Shown here: positions 26,892 to 35,480 of the stretch, piece by piece
How positions within the stretch are numbered: the stretch's first letter is position 1
Layout: every line of letters begins with the position of its first letter
Source: WVYX01 sp039586815
Lineage (GTDB): Bacteria; Gemmatimonadota; Gemmatimonadetes; Gemmatimonadales; GWC2-71-9
Reading direction: 5' to 3'
Assembly: GCA_039586815.1 (NCBI GenBank)
Contig: JBDHJR010000013.1
Span: forward strand, 62,001 to 126,000
Length of the DNA stretch: 64,000 nucleotides
The notes under the pieces: model-generated
What the model saw: only the letters and a program-made list of their open reading frames with translations
Database searches by the model: none
What the model was told of the DNA's origin: nothing
Program-made: the position numbers and the translations under genes

Positions 26892-27563
26892 GTGCGGCCC
26901 TACGACGTCCTCACGTTCGACTGCTACGGCACGCTGATTGATTGGGAGAGCGGGATCAGCGAGTCGATAGCGGCTGCAGCGCGCGCGGCGGGCATCGAGA
27001 CCCGGCGTGAGCAGATCCTCGAGATCCATGCCGAAGTCGAACCGCAGATTCAATCCGAGACATACAGGTCCTACCGTGCGGTCCTGACGGAGGTGGCTCT
27101 CGCGGTAGCGCGCCGACTCGAATGGGATCTGAGCCCCGAGCGAGCGGGCTTCCTTGCCGACGGCCTGCCCGGGTGGCGCGTGTTTCCCGACACGAACCCG
27201 GCGCTCGACCGACTGAAGAAGGCGGAATACCGGCTGGGCATTCTCTCCAACGTGGACGATGAGCTTCTGGCCGGCACGCGCAGGCAGTTCTCAGTCGAGT
27301 TCGATTTCCTGGTGACGGCAGAGCAGGTACGCTCGTACAAGCCGGCGCTCCCGCACTTCGAGCGGGCCAGGGAGCTGATCGGGGATGCCCGGTGGCTCCA
27401 CGTGGCGCAGAGCTACTTCCACGACGTCGAGCCGGCGAGCCGGTTGGGGCTTCCCGTGGTGTGGGTGAACCGCAAGCAGGAGCAATCGGGCGGCGCCGCG
27501 GCCGCCACCGCCGAAGTGGCCGACCTGAGCCAGCTACTCGTGTGGCTGGAGGCGCAGGGGTAG
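26892..27563 (+). CDS. HAD-superfamily hydrolase (haloacid dehalogenase type II-like)
   Basis: A 223-aa hydrolase with motif I FDCYGTLIDWE (8-18), motif II SNVDD near 118-122, motif III Lys in SYKPALPHF and a C-terminal motif SYFHDVEPASRLG. Asp9 should be the nucleophile. The HDxxPA signature is typical of type II haloacid dehalogenase-like proteins, though many act as phosphatases. The GTG start at 26892 follows the c-di-GMP protein by 5 bp, suggesting co-transcription. Confidence 0.88.
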   Translation: MRPYDVLTFDCYGTLIDWESGISESIAAAARAAGIETRREQILEIHAEVEPQIQSETYRSYRAVLTEVALAVARRLEWDLSPERAGFLADGLPGWRVFPDTNPALDRLKKAEYRLGILSNVDDELLAGTRRQFSVEFDFLVTAEQVRSYKPALPHFERARELIGDARWLHVAQSYFHDVEPASRLGLPVVWVNRKQEQSGGAAAATAEVADLSQLLVWLEAQG

Positions 27564-27652
27564 CAACCGCAGGTTCCCCGGGTTTCCTTTCATGACCCGA
27601 CCGTAGTCGCTTGGCCTCCCACAACGCAGAACCTCGTTAGGTGGATGCCGTC

Positions 27653-30600
27653 ATGCGTAGAGCGTCGACCCTAATCTCGACCGGCCTCCTGCTGTCGCTC
27701 GCCACAACCGCGGCCGCACAGGAAGACCGGCCGTTCGTGCGCTACCCGGCGATCAGCCCGGATGGCCAGACCATCGCCTTCTCCCACCAGGGAGACATCT
27801 GGACCGTGCCCGCAGCGGGTGGACGGGCCATGCGCCTCACGGTGCACGAGGCCTACGAGGGGCTTCCCAAGTGGAGTCCCGACGGAACCCAGCTGGCATT
27901 CGGAAGCAGCCGATACGGAGGCTTCGACCTCTTCGTGATGGGAGCCGACGGGGGGGCGCCGCGGCGCATCACGTATCACTCGACATCGGACAACCCCGCC
28001 GGGTGGACGCCCGACGGCCGGTTGCTGTTCGAAACACGGCGCACCTACCGCCAGGTCGAGCGCGAGTGGGAGATCTACGCCGTCTCGGCCGCCGGTGGCA
28101 CGCCCGACCGGTTGCTGGACGCGGTCGGCTACACGCCGCGGATGTCACCCGACGGGCGGTTCATCGTATTCGCGCACGGGTCGAACAGCTCCGTCCGCAG
28201 GGGTTACCACGGACCCGCCAACAAGGATCTGTGGCTATACGACACCGAGAGCGGGGCCTACACCGAGCTGACCGATTTCGACGGGAACGACTACGAGCCG
28301 GTGTGGGCAGGGGCTCGCACGCTGCTGTTCATCAGCGAGCGGGACGGCACCTACAACCTCTATCGCATGGAACTCGCGGACGACGGGACGCCGAGCGGGA
28401 CACCACAACAGCTCACGAACTACACGGATGACGGCCCCCGCACGGCCGACGTGAGCGCCGATGGACGCACCGTCGTGTTCGAGCGGCAGACGGACATCTA
28501 CGTGATGGATGCCGCTGGCGGACCGGCGCGACTCCTCAGCGTGCAGGTGCCGGATGACCAGCGCTGGGATCCTGTGGAGCGGCGCACGTTCAGTGACCGG
28601 GCCTCGGAGTACGCCGTGTCCCCGGACGAGAAGTACGTCGCCTTCGTCGTGCGCGGCGAGATCTTCGTGACCGCGAACGACCCGAAGGAGAACCGCTCCG
28701 TGCGGCTCACGCGGCACCCCTACCGCGACCGGGACGTCAAGTGGCTCAGCGAAACGACGTTGATCTTCACATCGGATCGCGAGGGGCAGTACGACCTGTA
28801 CCGCCTCGAGTCGGCCGATCCGGAGCAGTCCGACCTGTTCAAGAGCCTCAGGCATCGTGCGGTACGCCTCACGAGCACCGAGCAGGACGAGCACGACCCG
28901 GTCGTATCGCCCGACGGTAACCAGGTCGCGTTCGGCCAGGGCCGCGGCAAGCTGGTCGTGGCCGCGCTGCAGGACGGTGCGCTTCGCAATCAGCGCGTAC
29001 TCGTAGAGGGGTGGGCGACCCTGGGTTCCGTGGCGTGGAGCCCGGACAGCCGCTGGCTGGCGTACTCGTTCGACGACCTCGACTTCAACGAGGAGCTGTA
29101 CATCCACGCCGCCGACGGCTCGGTGGGTCCGGTAAACGTGAGCCAGCATCCGAAGGGCGACTTCGCGCCGGTGTGGAGCCAGGACGGCTCGAAGCTGGGC
29201 TTCATCTCGGCCCGCAACAACGGCGACACCGACGTGTGGTTCTTGTGGCTGCGCAAGGCCGACTGGGAGAAGACCGAGCAGGATTGGGAGGAAGAGGACG
29301 AGGGCGATAGTGAGCGCGGGGGTGACGACGACGCACCGCAGCCTGTGCAGATCGACTTCGACCGCATTCACGAGCGGCTTGCGCAGGTTACGCGCCTGCC
29401 CGGCAACGAGTCCGATCTCGCCGTCTCGCACGACGGAGAGACGTTCTACTTCGTGACCAACCGGCAGGGCCGCCAGTCCATCGAGGCCGACCAGGATCTG
29501 TACAGCATCAAGTGGGACGGCACCGAGCTCAAGCGCCTCACCACCGGCGACCAGTCTCCCCGGGGTGTGGAACTGGCACCCAAGGGGAAGTTCATCTTCA
29601 TGATCGGCTCGCGCGGGCGACTCGCGCGCGTGAAGCTGGAGGGCGCCAAGCGCGAGAACCTGCCGTTCTCGGCCCGGATGGAGATCGACTACACGCAGGA
29701 GCGCGCCCAGATCTTCGGCGAGGCCTGGCGCGTGCTCAACGCGGGCTTCTACGATCCGAACTTCCACGGCCAGGATTGGGCGGCCCTGAGCGAGAAGTAC
29801 TGGGCATGGGGGCGGCGGGCCTCCACCAGTCGCGACTTCCGCGCCGTGTTCAACATGATGCTGGGCGAGCTGAACGCTTCCCACCTCGGACTGCGCGGGT
29901 CCGACCGCGCCGAAACGCAGAACGAGCGCACGGGGCTCCTCGGGGTCGAGATCGACCCCGTAGATAACGGGGTGCGTGTCGAGCGCGTAGTGCCCAACTC
30001 GCCGGCCGACCGAGCGGCGAGCAAGCTGGAACAGGGTGACGTGATCACAGCCGTCGACGGCATGCCGGTCACACCGGGAGCGAACTTCTACGCCCTGCTC
30101 GCCGACCGCGTGGATCAGCGCACCGTGCTCAGCGTGCGCGGCTCCAACGGGCGCGAGCGCGAAGTGGTGATTCGTCCTACGGGCAGCCTATTCCGACTGC
30201 TGTACGAGGAATGGGTCGCCGACCGGCGCGACCTCACCGAGCGTTATTCGGGCGGCCGCCTCGGTTACATCCACATCCAGGGGATGAACTGGCCCAGCTT
30301 CGAGCGGTTCGAGCGCGAGCTGGTGGCGAGCGGGAACGGCAAGGACGGCATCGTCATCGACGTGCGGTTCAACGGCGGCGGCTGGACGACCGACTATCTG
30401 ATGGCGGTCCTCACGGTGCGGCAGCACGCCTACACGGTTCCGCGCGGTGCCGCCGACGACCTGGCGACGCAGCATACCCAGTTCCGCACAAACTACCCGT
30501 TCGGTGAGCGGTTGCCGCTCGCGGCGTGGACCAAGCCGTCCATAGCCCTGTGCAACGCCAACTCGTTCTCCAACGCGGAGATCTTCTCGCACGCGTTCAA

Positions 30601-30877
30601 GCACTTGGGGCTCGGGACGCTGGTGGGTGAGCCGACCTTCGGTGCGGTGATCTCCACTGGCGGAGCCGGTTTGATCGACGGCTCTTTCGTGCGTCTGCCG
30701 TTCCGTGGTTGGTTCGTGAAAGCCACGGGCGAGAACATGGAAAACGGACCGGCCGTGCCGGACATCGTCATCATGGGGCGGCCCGATGACCGGGCGGCAG
30801 GTGAAGATGCCCAACTCCGGGCCGCCGTGGACGAGTTGCTGCGGCAGATCGATGGGGCGGCGGGCGGGAGTCGCTGA
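27653..30877 (+). CDS. tricorn-like S41 protease with TolB propeller and PDZ domain
   Basis: A 1074-aa exported protease. The signal peptide MRRASTLIST...AAAQ precedes propeller repeats (SPDG/SDRE motifs, about 30-330 and 330-620), an acidic insert (EEEDEGDSE near 548-556), a helical core domain, a PDZ domain (about 765-845, GVEIDPVDNGVRVERV) and an S41 catalytic domain with a serine cluster at residues 971-973 (CNANSFSNAEIF). The order matches tricorn core protease relatives. The first in-frame codon is GTG at 27641; ATG at 27653 is chosen because it starts the signal peptide. It probably degrades peptides in the periplasm. Confidence 0.92.
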   Translation: MRRASTLISTGLLLSLATTAAAQEDRPFVRYPAISPDGQTIAFSHQGDIWTVPAAGGRAMRLTVHEAYEGLPKWSPDGTQLAFGSSRYGGFDLFVMGADGGAPRRITYHSTSDNPAGWTPDGRLLFETRRTYRQVEREWEIYAVSAAGGTPDRLLDAVGYTPRMSPDGRFIVFAHGSNSSVRRGYHGPANKDLWLYDTESGAYTELTDFDGNDYEPVWAGARTLLFISERDGTYNLYRMELADDGTPSGTPQQLTNYTDDGPRTADVSADGRTVVFERQTDIYVMDAAGGPARLLSVQVPDDQRWDPVERRTFSDRASEYAVSPDEKYVAFVVRGEIFVTANDPKENRSVRLTRHPYRDRDVKWLSETTLIFTSDREGQYDLYRLESADPEQSDLFKSLRHRAVRLTSTEQDEHDPVVSPDGNQVAFGQGRGKLVVAALQDGALRNQRVLVEGWATLGSVAWSPDSRWLAYSFDDLDFNEELYIHAADGSVGPVNVSQHPKGDFAPVWSQDGSKLGFISARNNGDTDVWFLWLRKADWEKTEQDWEEEDEGDSERGGDDDAPQPVQIDFDRIHERLAQVTRLPGNESDLAVSHDGETFYFVTNRQGRQSIEADQDLYSIKWDGTELKRLTTGDQSPRGVELAPKGKFIFMIGSRGRLARVKLEGAKRENLPFSARMEIDYTQERAQIFGEAWRVLNAGFYDPNFHGQDWAALSEKYWAWGRRASTSRDFRAVFNMMLGELNASHLGLRGSDRAETQNERTGLLGVEIDPVDNGVRVERVVPNSPADRAASKLEQGDVITAVDGMPVTPGANFYALLADRVDQRTVLSVRGSNGREREVVIRPTGSLFRLLYEEWVADRRDLTERYSGGRLGYIHIQGMNWPSFERFERELVASGNGKDGIVIDVRFNGGGWTTDYLMAVLTVRQHAYTVPRGAADDLATQHTQFRTNYPFGERLPLAAWTKPSIALCNANSFSNAEIFSHAFKHLGLGTLVGEPTFGAVISTGGAGLIDGSFVRLPFRGWFVKATGENMENGPAVPDIVIMGRPDDRAAGEDAQLRAAVDELLRQIDGAAGGSR

Positions 30878-30932
30878 TTACTGAGTAGTGGCGCCGCCGG
30901 TCACCATTGGGTGGCCGGCGGCGCGAGGTGTG

Positions 30933-31520
30933 ATGCCCGACGTGAAGCGCTGTGCCTGGATCGCCGACGAGCGCATGCTCGCCTACCACGACGAGGAATG
31001 GGGTGTCCCGGTGCATGACGACCGGCTGCTGTTCGAGCACCTCGTGCTGGACGGATTCCAGGCAGGGCTCAGCTGGCGCACCATCCTCAACAAGCGCGAC
31101 AACTTCCGCCGCGCGTTCGACGGCTTCGATCCGGAGAAGATCGCGCGCTACACCAAGCGCAAGGTAGAGCGCCTCCTCGCGGACCCCGGTATCGTGCGCA
31201 ACCGGCAGAAGGTCGCAGCCGCCATCGGCAATGCACGCGCGTACCTCGAGCTGCGCGAAGAGGCGGGCTCGTTCGATCAGTTCCTATGGCAGTTCGTGGG
31301 CGGTGCGACCAAGCAGAACGCGTGGAGAACGCTGAAGCAGCTCCCGGCGAGCACCAGGGATTCGGACGCCATGAGCAAGGCGCTCAAGCAGCGTGGCTTC
31401 AAGTTCGTGGGGAGCACGATCTGCTATGCGTTCATGCAGGCCGCGGGCCTGGTGAACGATCACATCGTGTCGTGCTTCCGGTACCGCGAGCTGGGAGGGA
31501 AGGGGAAGGCGCGGCGCTAG
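30933..31520 (+). CDS. tag: DNA-3-methyladenine glycosylase I
   Basis: A 195-aa base-excision repair enzyme that removes 3-methyladenine. The zinc snap is visible: Cys7 (RCAW), His19 (AYHDEEWG), His177 and Cys181 (DHIVSC), in close register with E. coli Tag (4, 17, 175, 179). The conserved FQAGLSWRTIL segment of the active site follows near 46-56. The ATG at 30933 is favoured over the upstream ATG at 30888 because family similarity begins at residue 5. Confidence 0.95.
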   Translation: MPDVKRCAWIADERMLAYHDEEWGVPVHDDRLLFEHLVLDGFQAGLSWRTILNKRDNFRRAFDGFDPEKIARYTKRKVERLLADPGIVRNRQKVAAAIGNARAYLELREEAGSFDQFLWQFVGGATKQNAWRTLKQLPASTRDSDAMSKALKQRGFKFVGSTICYAFMQAAGLVNDHIVSCFRYRELGGKGKARR

Positions 31521-31525
31521 GGGTC

Positions 31526-32602
31526 TCACGGGTCCCCGATCACCAACAGCCCCACCGTTCCACCGAAATCGTCGGGCAGCTCAGGCACACCCGGCGGAAC
31601 GACCCATTTCTCACCATCTACCACGAGCGAGAAGCGGTGGGCTCCGGCGCCGAGCGGCAGCACCCCCTGCCAGCGACCGCCGCCCAACTCCGTGAGCGGA
31701 GCCGGAGTCCAGGCGTTCCACTCACCGGCGATGGCCACGTGGCGCGCGTCCTCGACCCGGAACGTGACACGTGTCTGGGCCGCGGACAGGTGCACCATCT
31801 CTACTGCCGGCGCCGGAGGTGCATACGCTGCGGGGCGCCGCGGCGTCCCGAGTCGCACTCCGATCCGCGCGTAGAAGCCGCTCGCGAACCCAGTGACATC
31901 CTCGGGATAGGTACCCACTCCCGCCTCCAGGGTCGCGCCGCGCACCATGCGCCACTCGGCGTGCAGCTGGACCCACGGATCGTCGGACAAGTCTCCCACG
32001 CGCATGCCCACGAGCGCGTCGAGCAGGATTCTCCTGTGGTGAAATCCGGCGCCCAGTGTGCCGTCGAGGAAGGCTGTGTCCCCGGCGCTCAAGCCCGCCA
32101 GTCCCGCGTCGAAGCTCCACATGCCGGCGCTCCCGTGCAGCGTCCCCCTCGCGGACAGGGCCAAGTCGGATGTCCCGTCGATGCGCCCGACCCCCCCGAG
32201 GTTGGCGCCGAGCGTGCCGAGCCACGAGTCCGCGCCGAGTGCGGCCCACGCTCCCGCCATGCCCAACCCTGACCACTCTCCGGTCTCGAAGTAGTTGGTG
32301 TAGCCGCTGGCGCGCAGGCCGAGCGCCAGAGTGCGGGAGACCGGCGTGAGCAGCCCCGCGCTCCCGGACAGGTCGGTTGCCCAGAAGCCGCTGTCGAACG
32401 AGGAGAGGTATGCGTCGAGGCCGAGCCATGCAGACCTGCCCTGGGCTGCAAAGCGTGCGCCAGCCGTCGCCGCCCAGCCACTGAGCGAGTCGGCGAACCT
32501 GGTGTGTCCTCCGCCCAGCCAGAAGGAGGCTTGCTGCGATTGGAGCGGTGCGGCGACGACGACACAGCAGACGGCGCCGCCGAGGAACGCCCAGCGCCTC
32601 AC
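31526..32602 (-). CDS. outer-membrane beta-barrel-like protein with C-terminal CBM48/AMPK-type domain
   Basis: A 358-aa protein beginning with a GTG start and a signal peptide (CCVVVAAPLQSQ). Residues 30-260 are rich in alternating aromatic/glycine strands typical of an outer-membrane barrel (LGLDAYLSSF, ALGLRASGY, FYARIGVRLG). Residues about 275-358 form an E-set domain (VTFRVEDARHVAIAGEWNAW...HRFSLVVDGEKWVVPP) of the CBM48/AMPK glycogen-binding type. The same domain ends the anti-sigma-like protein of this operon. It is the last gene of the ECF operon, 4 bp after the 33302 gene. Ligand unknown. Confidence 0.75.
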   Translation of the reverse strand: MRRWAFLGGAVCCVVVAAPLQSQQASFWLGGGHTRFADSLSGWAATAGARFAAQGRSAWLGLDAYLSSFDSGFWATDLSGSAGLLTPVSRTLALGLRASGYTNYFETGEWSGLGMAGAWAALGADSWLGTLGANLGGVGRIDGTSDLALSARGTLHGSAGMWSFDAGLAGLSAGDTAFLDGTLGAGFHHRRILLDALVGMRVGDLSDDPWVQLHAEWRMVRGATLEAGVGTYPEDVTGFASGFYARIGVRLGTPRRPAAYAPPAPAVEMVHLSAAQTRVTFRVEDARHVAIAGEWNAWTPAPLTELGGGRWQGVLPLGAGAHRFSLVVDGEKWVVPPGVPELPDDFGGTVGLLVIGDP

Positions 32603-32606
32603 TGCG

Positions 32607-33302
32607 TCACGGGTGTCTGGGTCCCTGGCGTCCGCCGCGCTGTCCCTCGCGCGGCTGCGATCCTGGTGGCCGGCCGTGCGCGCCTTGCATGCCGCCGCCG
32701 CCCATCATCAACTGCTCTCCCACCTGGCCGGGCGACATGCCGCGCGCCTGCATGGCTCGGGCGAGCGAGGGCATATCCAGGATTTCGGCTACGGGTTGGC
32801 CGCGGCGCATGGCGCCTGTGACGACTTCGACGGCCTGGCCGGGCTCCAATCCCTGAGCGTGCAGTGCCGTTGCGACGCTCAACCCGTAGCCTGCGGCTTC
32901 CGGCTCGGGCGCCGCCTCTACGACGGCGCCGAGGTGCTCGTTGGTGAACCCCCGTCCCATGGCTTCCGCCGCCGAGGCCACGAGTACTACGGGCGGGTCG
33001 GCCACGCCGCTCGCGCGTACCGCTATCTGGGCTTGTGTCATGCGCGTGGCGAACTGCTGCAGCGCAGCGGTGATGCGGTGTGGCGGTACGTGCTTGGCCC
33101 AGCCCTCGATGGCCTTGTTCGTGATGGGCTCGGTAGGCACACCCTGGGCCGAGACGTCGGCGGCGATTGCCACCACGTCGCCCACCAGCTCGGCCGGGAG
33201 CCCCCGTGCTTCCAGCTGCGCCCGCACACCTTCCTGCGCCGAGAGTGCCGTGGTCGCAACGCTCAGGATCACTGCCGTGAGCAATCCGGTGATTGACCTC
33301 AT
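32607..33302 (-). CDS. secreted protein of unknown function in the ECF operon
   Basis: A 231-aa protein with a signal peptide (MRSITGLLTAVILSVATTALSAQ). The mature part is alpha-helical and alanine-rich with short repeated units of the form QARGLPAELVGDVV, QAQGLEPGQAVEVV and QARGMSPGQVGEQL, followed by a disordered G/R/P/Q-rich tail. No known domain recognised. Its ATG overlaps the stop of the anti-sigma-like gene (ATGA), so it is made together with it. Confidence 0.75.
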   Translation of the reverse strand: MRSITGLLTAVILSVATTALSAQEGVRAQLEARGLPAELVGDVVAIAADVSAQGVPTEPITNKAIEGWAKHVPPHRITAALQQFATRMTQAQIAVRASGVADPPVVLVASAAEAMGRGFTNEHLGAVVEAAPEPEAAGYGLSVATALHAQGLEPGQAVEVVTGAMRRGQPVAEILDMPSLARAMQARGMSPGQVGEQLMMGGGGMQGAHGRPPGSQPREGQRGGRQGPRHP

Positions 33303-33937
33303 GATCTGACCACTCCCTTCGGCCCCACTACGATCACGCTGTTGGTGCCGCCGAAGCCGTCGTCCACCTGCGCGTGCGCAGTGGGGTCAGGAATCCAGCG
33401 CTCGCCGTCCACCACGAACTGATACTGATGCTCGCCGAGCGCCAGGGCGACCGTCGTGGACCACACTCCACCCGGTCCCGCGTTCAGCGGAATCGCCTCC
33501 GCCTGCCACTCGTTGAATGACCCTGCGAGCCAAACGTCGCGGGCGTCTGGCGCCACTAGCTCGAAGTGGACGAATACGGTGTCGGCCGCGACGATCGGGC
33601 TGATCGTGGGTTGCCCTGGTGCCATCTGGCCACCCAACCACAAGAGGAGCGCAGCAGCAGCCGCCGCGAACGGCACCCAGATCGGCCGCAGGCGCACGTC
33701 GCGCGGCTCCATCAGCCAGTGCCACGCCGCACGCTTTTGGGCGGTGTGGCGCTCGCGCACCGCCGCCAGCACGGCGTCATCCAGCGCCTCGTCCGGCGCC
33801 GACAGCGACGCGCCGTACTCCCGTACCGCATCCAACAGCCGATCCGCCCCGACGCGCTCCGCATCGGACAGCTCGCCGTGCGGCTCGCCGTCCAGGTAAC
33901 GCTGCGCGTCCTTGCTGAACCGGTTGGTGTTGCTCAC
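33299..33937 (-). CDS. anti-sigma-like membrane protein with periplasmic CBM48/AMPK-type domain
   Basis: A 212-aa single-pass protein. Residues 1-80 are charged and helical, then comes a membrane helix (PIWVPFAAAAAALLLWLGG, about 95-113) and a C-terminal E-set domain (HFELVAPDARDVWLAGSFNEW, HQYQFVVDGERWIPDP). The topology is that of an ECF anti-sigma factor (cytoplasmic inhibitor, periplasmic sensor). The GTG start at 33937 overlaps the sigma-factor stop (GTGA) and has GGGGGGAAAG upstream; the frame extends to 34252 but that part lies within the sigma gene. No zf-HC2 Cys/His motif is visible, so the anti-sigma role rests on position and topology. Confidence 0.72.
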   Translation of the reverse strand: MSNTNRFSKDAQRYLDGEPHGELSDAERVGADRLLDAVREYGASLSAPDEALDDAVLAAVRERHTAQKRAAWHWLMEPRDVRLRPIWVPFAAAAAALLLWLGGQMAPGQPTISPIVAADTVFVHFELVAPDARDVWLAGSFNEWQAEAIPLNAGPGGVWSTTVALALGEHQYQFVVDGERWIPDPTAHAQVDDGFGGTNSVIVVGPKGVVRS

Positions 33938-34464
33938 GTCTTTCCCCCCAAGCTTGCTCGCAGCGCATCCCGCGCGCGGTGTACTCTCATCTTCAAGGCG
34001 TCCACTCCGACGCCCAGGAGCTCCGCCATTTCCTCGTAGCTGTGTCCGTCCACGTGCTTCAGCACGAATGCTTCGCGCTGTTCCGGCGTCAGGTCGTTCA
34101 GCGCCGCCTCGATCGCGGCTCCCAGTTCGGCCTGCTCGACCATTCGCTCCGTGCGCTCGCGTGCCGGCGGATCCACTGCTGCCACGTCCGCCGCGGGGCG
34201 GTGCCGCGCGATCGAGTTGTGGCACTGGTTCGTGAGAATGCGAAAGAACCAACGCCCGAAGCCGTCGGGGTCCCGCAGCGACGCCAGCGAATCGTAGGCA
34301 CGGATGAACGCCTCCTGCATGGCGTCAGCCGCGGCGTCGCGATCTCCCAGCATCCCGACCGCGTACCGCCCGAACCGTCTGCGGTACCGCTCGACCAGGA
34401 CCCGGTAGAGATCCGTGTCCCCGCCGAGCACCCGCCGCACCACCATCCCGTCGCTGAGTTCCAC
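33934..34464 (-). CDS. RNA polymerase ECF sigma factor
   Basis: A 176-aa sigma-70 family protein. Region 2 (about 20-90) contains DRDAAADAMQEAFIRAY and GRWFFRILTNQCHN; region 4 (about 120-170) contains LTPEQREAFVLKHVDGHSY and a helix-turn-helix EEMAELLGVGVDALKMRVHRA. The start is GTG at 34464 (an ATG at 34446 is also possible). It heads a four-gene operon with overlapping starts. Target promoters probably include its own. Confidence 0.93.
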   Translation of the reverse strand: MELSDGMVVRRVLGGDTDLYRVLVERYRRRFGRYAVGMLGDRDAAADAMQEAFIRAYDSLASLRDPDGFGRWFFRILTNQCHNSIARHRPAADVAAVDPPARERTERMVEQAELGAAIEAALNDLTPEQREAFVLKHVDGHSYEEMAELLGVGVDALKMRVHRARDALRASLGGKT

Positions 34465-34497
34465 GGCTCCGATTACAGACTCCTCGATGGGGGCAAA

Positions 34498-34526
34498 GGT
34501 AACGGTCCCCCAAATGAAGCGTTACC
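34498..34526. promoter_or_regulatory. inverted repeat in a divergent promoter region
   Basis: GGTAACG-N15-CGTTACC, perfect 7-bp arms, between the ECF operon (-) and the DUF4382-like gene (+). It could be an operator or a pair of opposed ECF -35 elements; no function is shown. Confidence 0.45.
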
Positions 34527-34613
34527 CGAAGCCTCCCTAACCGGTCTATGAGGCAGGAGGGCCGACGCACCGGCCCGTGGAAGATCAACCGCGCAGAGGG
34601 AAGGGAGCTGGAA

Positions 34614-35468
34614 ATGAGGATTAAGAAGAGATTTACCGCGGCGAGCGTGATGCTGGGCGGCTTGGCAGTGGGATTGGCCGCGTGCGGTGATGGCGGGACC
34701 GGCGCAGGAGAGCTGGCCGACGCCACGATCAGCCTGCAGCAGGGAGCAGTGGACCCCCTGCTTCAGACGGCGCTGGTCCTCGATACGGGTGCCGATCCAC
34801 AGCTCGAGATGGCGGTCGTGCTCGATGCCGGAAGTGAAGGAGCCACGGGGCTCGCCGGCGGCAGCGCCTATCCGCCGCACCGGGGCCCCATCGATCCCAG
34901 TCTAGTGGATTCGCTGATGGTGACAGTCACGAGGGTGGAGGTACTTCCCGATCCGCAGCACTTCCAGTTCGGCGACAGGTTTGCCTGGGGTGGGCCGAAC
35001 AAGGGCCAGGGCGGGCATGGTCAGCACCGGTTCGGCGATGGCACCTACGACGGCGACTGGTATTCGCTGGAGGTAGTAGGGGACGGGCGCCTAGACCTGA
35101 TGCACCTGCCGGCCGAAACGGAGAGCGGCCTGGTCATCGCCGCGGGCGAGATCCCGCCGGGAGTGTACTCCCACCTGCGGCTGTTCGTGAGGGACGCCAT
35201 GATATGGTTCAACACCGCCATCGAGCGGCCCAACGGGGTTCTGTTCGAGCCCGACGTGGGCTACGAGGTCGTCATCCCCTCGGTGGAGGAGACGGGGATC
35301 AAGACGCGCATGGACCTGGAGGTGCCCGAAGGCGGGGGCGAGATCGTGCTGGTGTTCGACAACGCCGACATGATGGCCCGCGCGGTGGCCACCGGCAGCG
35401 GGGAGATCATGGTGCCTCCGGTGTTGTGGAGCAAGCCGCGCTGGCGGCAGGGACAGTACGGTCCGTAG
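34614..35468 (+). CDS. DUF4382-like lipoprotein
   Basis: A 284-aa lipoprotein (signal MRIKKRFTAA..., lipobox LAAC with Cys24). The C-terminal half has the pattern of DUF4382: VDSLMVTVTRVEVLPD near 100-115, YSLEVVGDGRLDLMHL, an IAAGEIPPGVYSHLRLFV motif and a late strand IVLVFDNADM. The ATG at 34614 follows AAGGGAGCTGGAA. It is divergent from the ECF sigma operon, across the inverted repeat at 34498, so it may share regulation. Function unknown. Confidence 0.75.
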   Translation: MRIKKRFTAASVMLGGLAVGLAACGDGGTGAGELADATISLQQGAVDPLLQTALVLDTGADPQLEMAVVLDAGSEGATGLAGGSAYPPHRGPIDPSLVDSLMVTVTRVEVLPDPQHFQFGDRFAWGGPNKGQGGHGQHRFGDGTYDGDWYSLEVVGDGRLDLMHLPAETESGLVIAAGEIPPGVYSHLRLFVRDAMIWFNTAIERPNGVLFEPDVGYEVVIPSVEETGIKTRMDLEVPEGGGEIVLVFDNADMMARAVATGSGEIMVPPVLWSKPRWRQGQYGP

Positions 35469-35480
35469 AGCGACCCGCGC

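Noticed and set aside
28235..29884. 549-aa leftward open frame opposite the tricorn-like protease
   Set aside because: Antisense shadow in GC-rich DNA; the forward frame has a signal peptide, propeller repeats, PDZ and S41 motifs.
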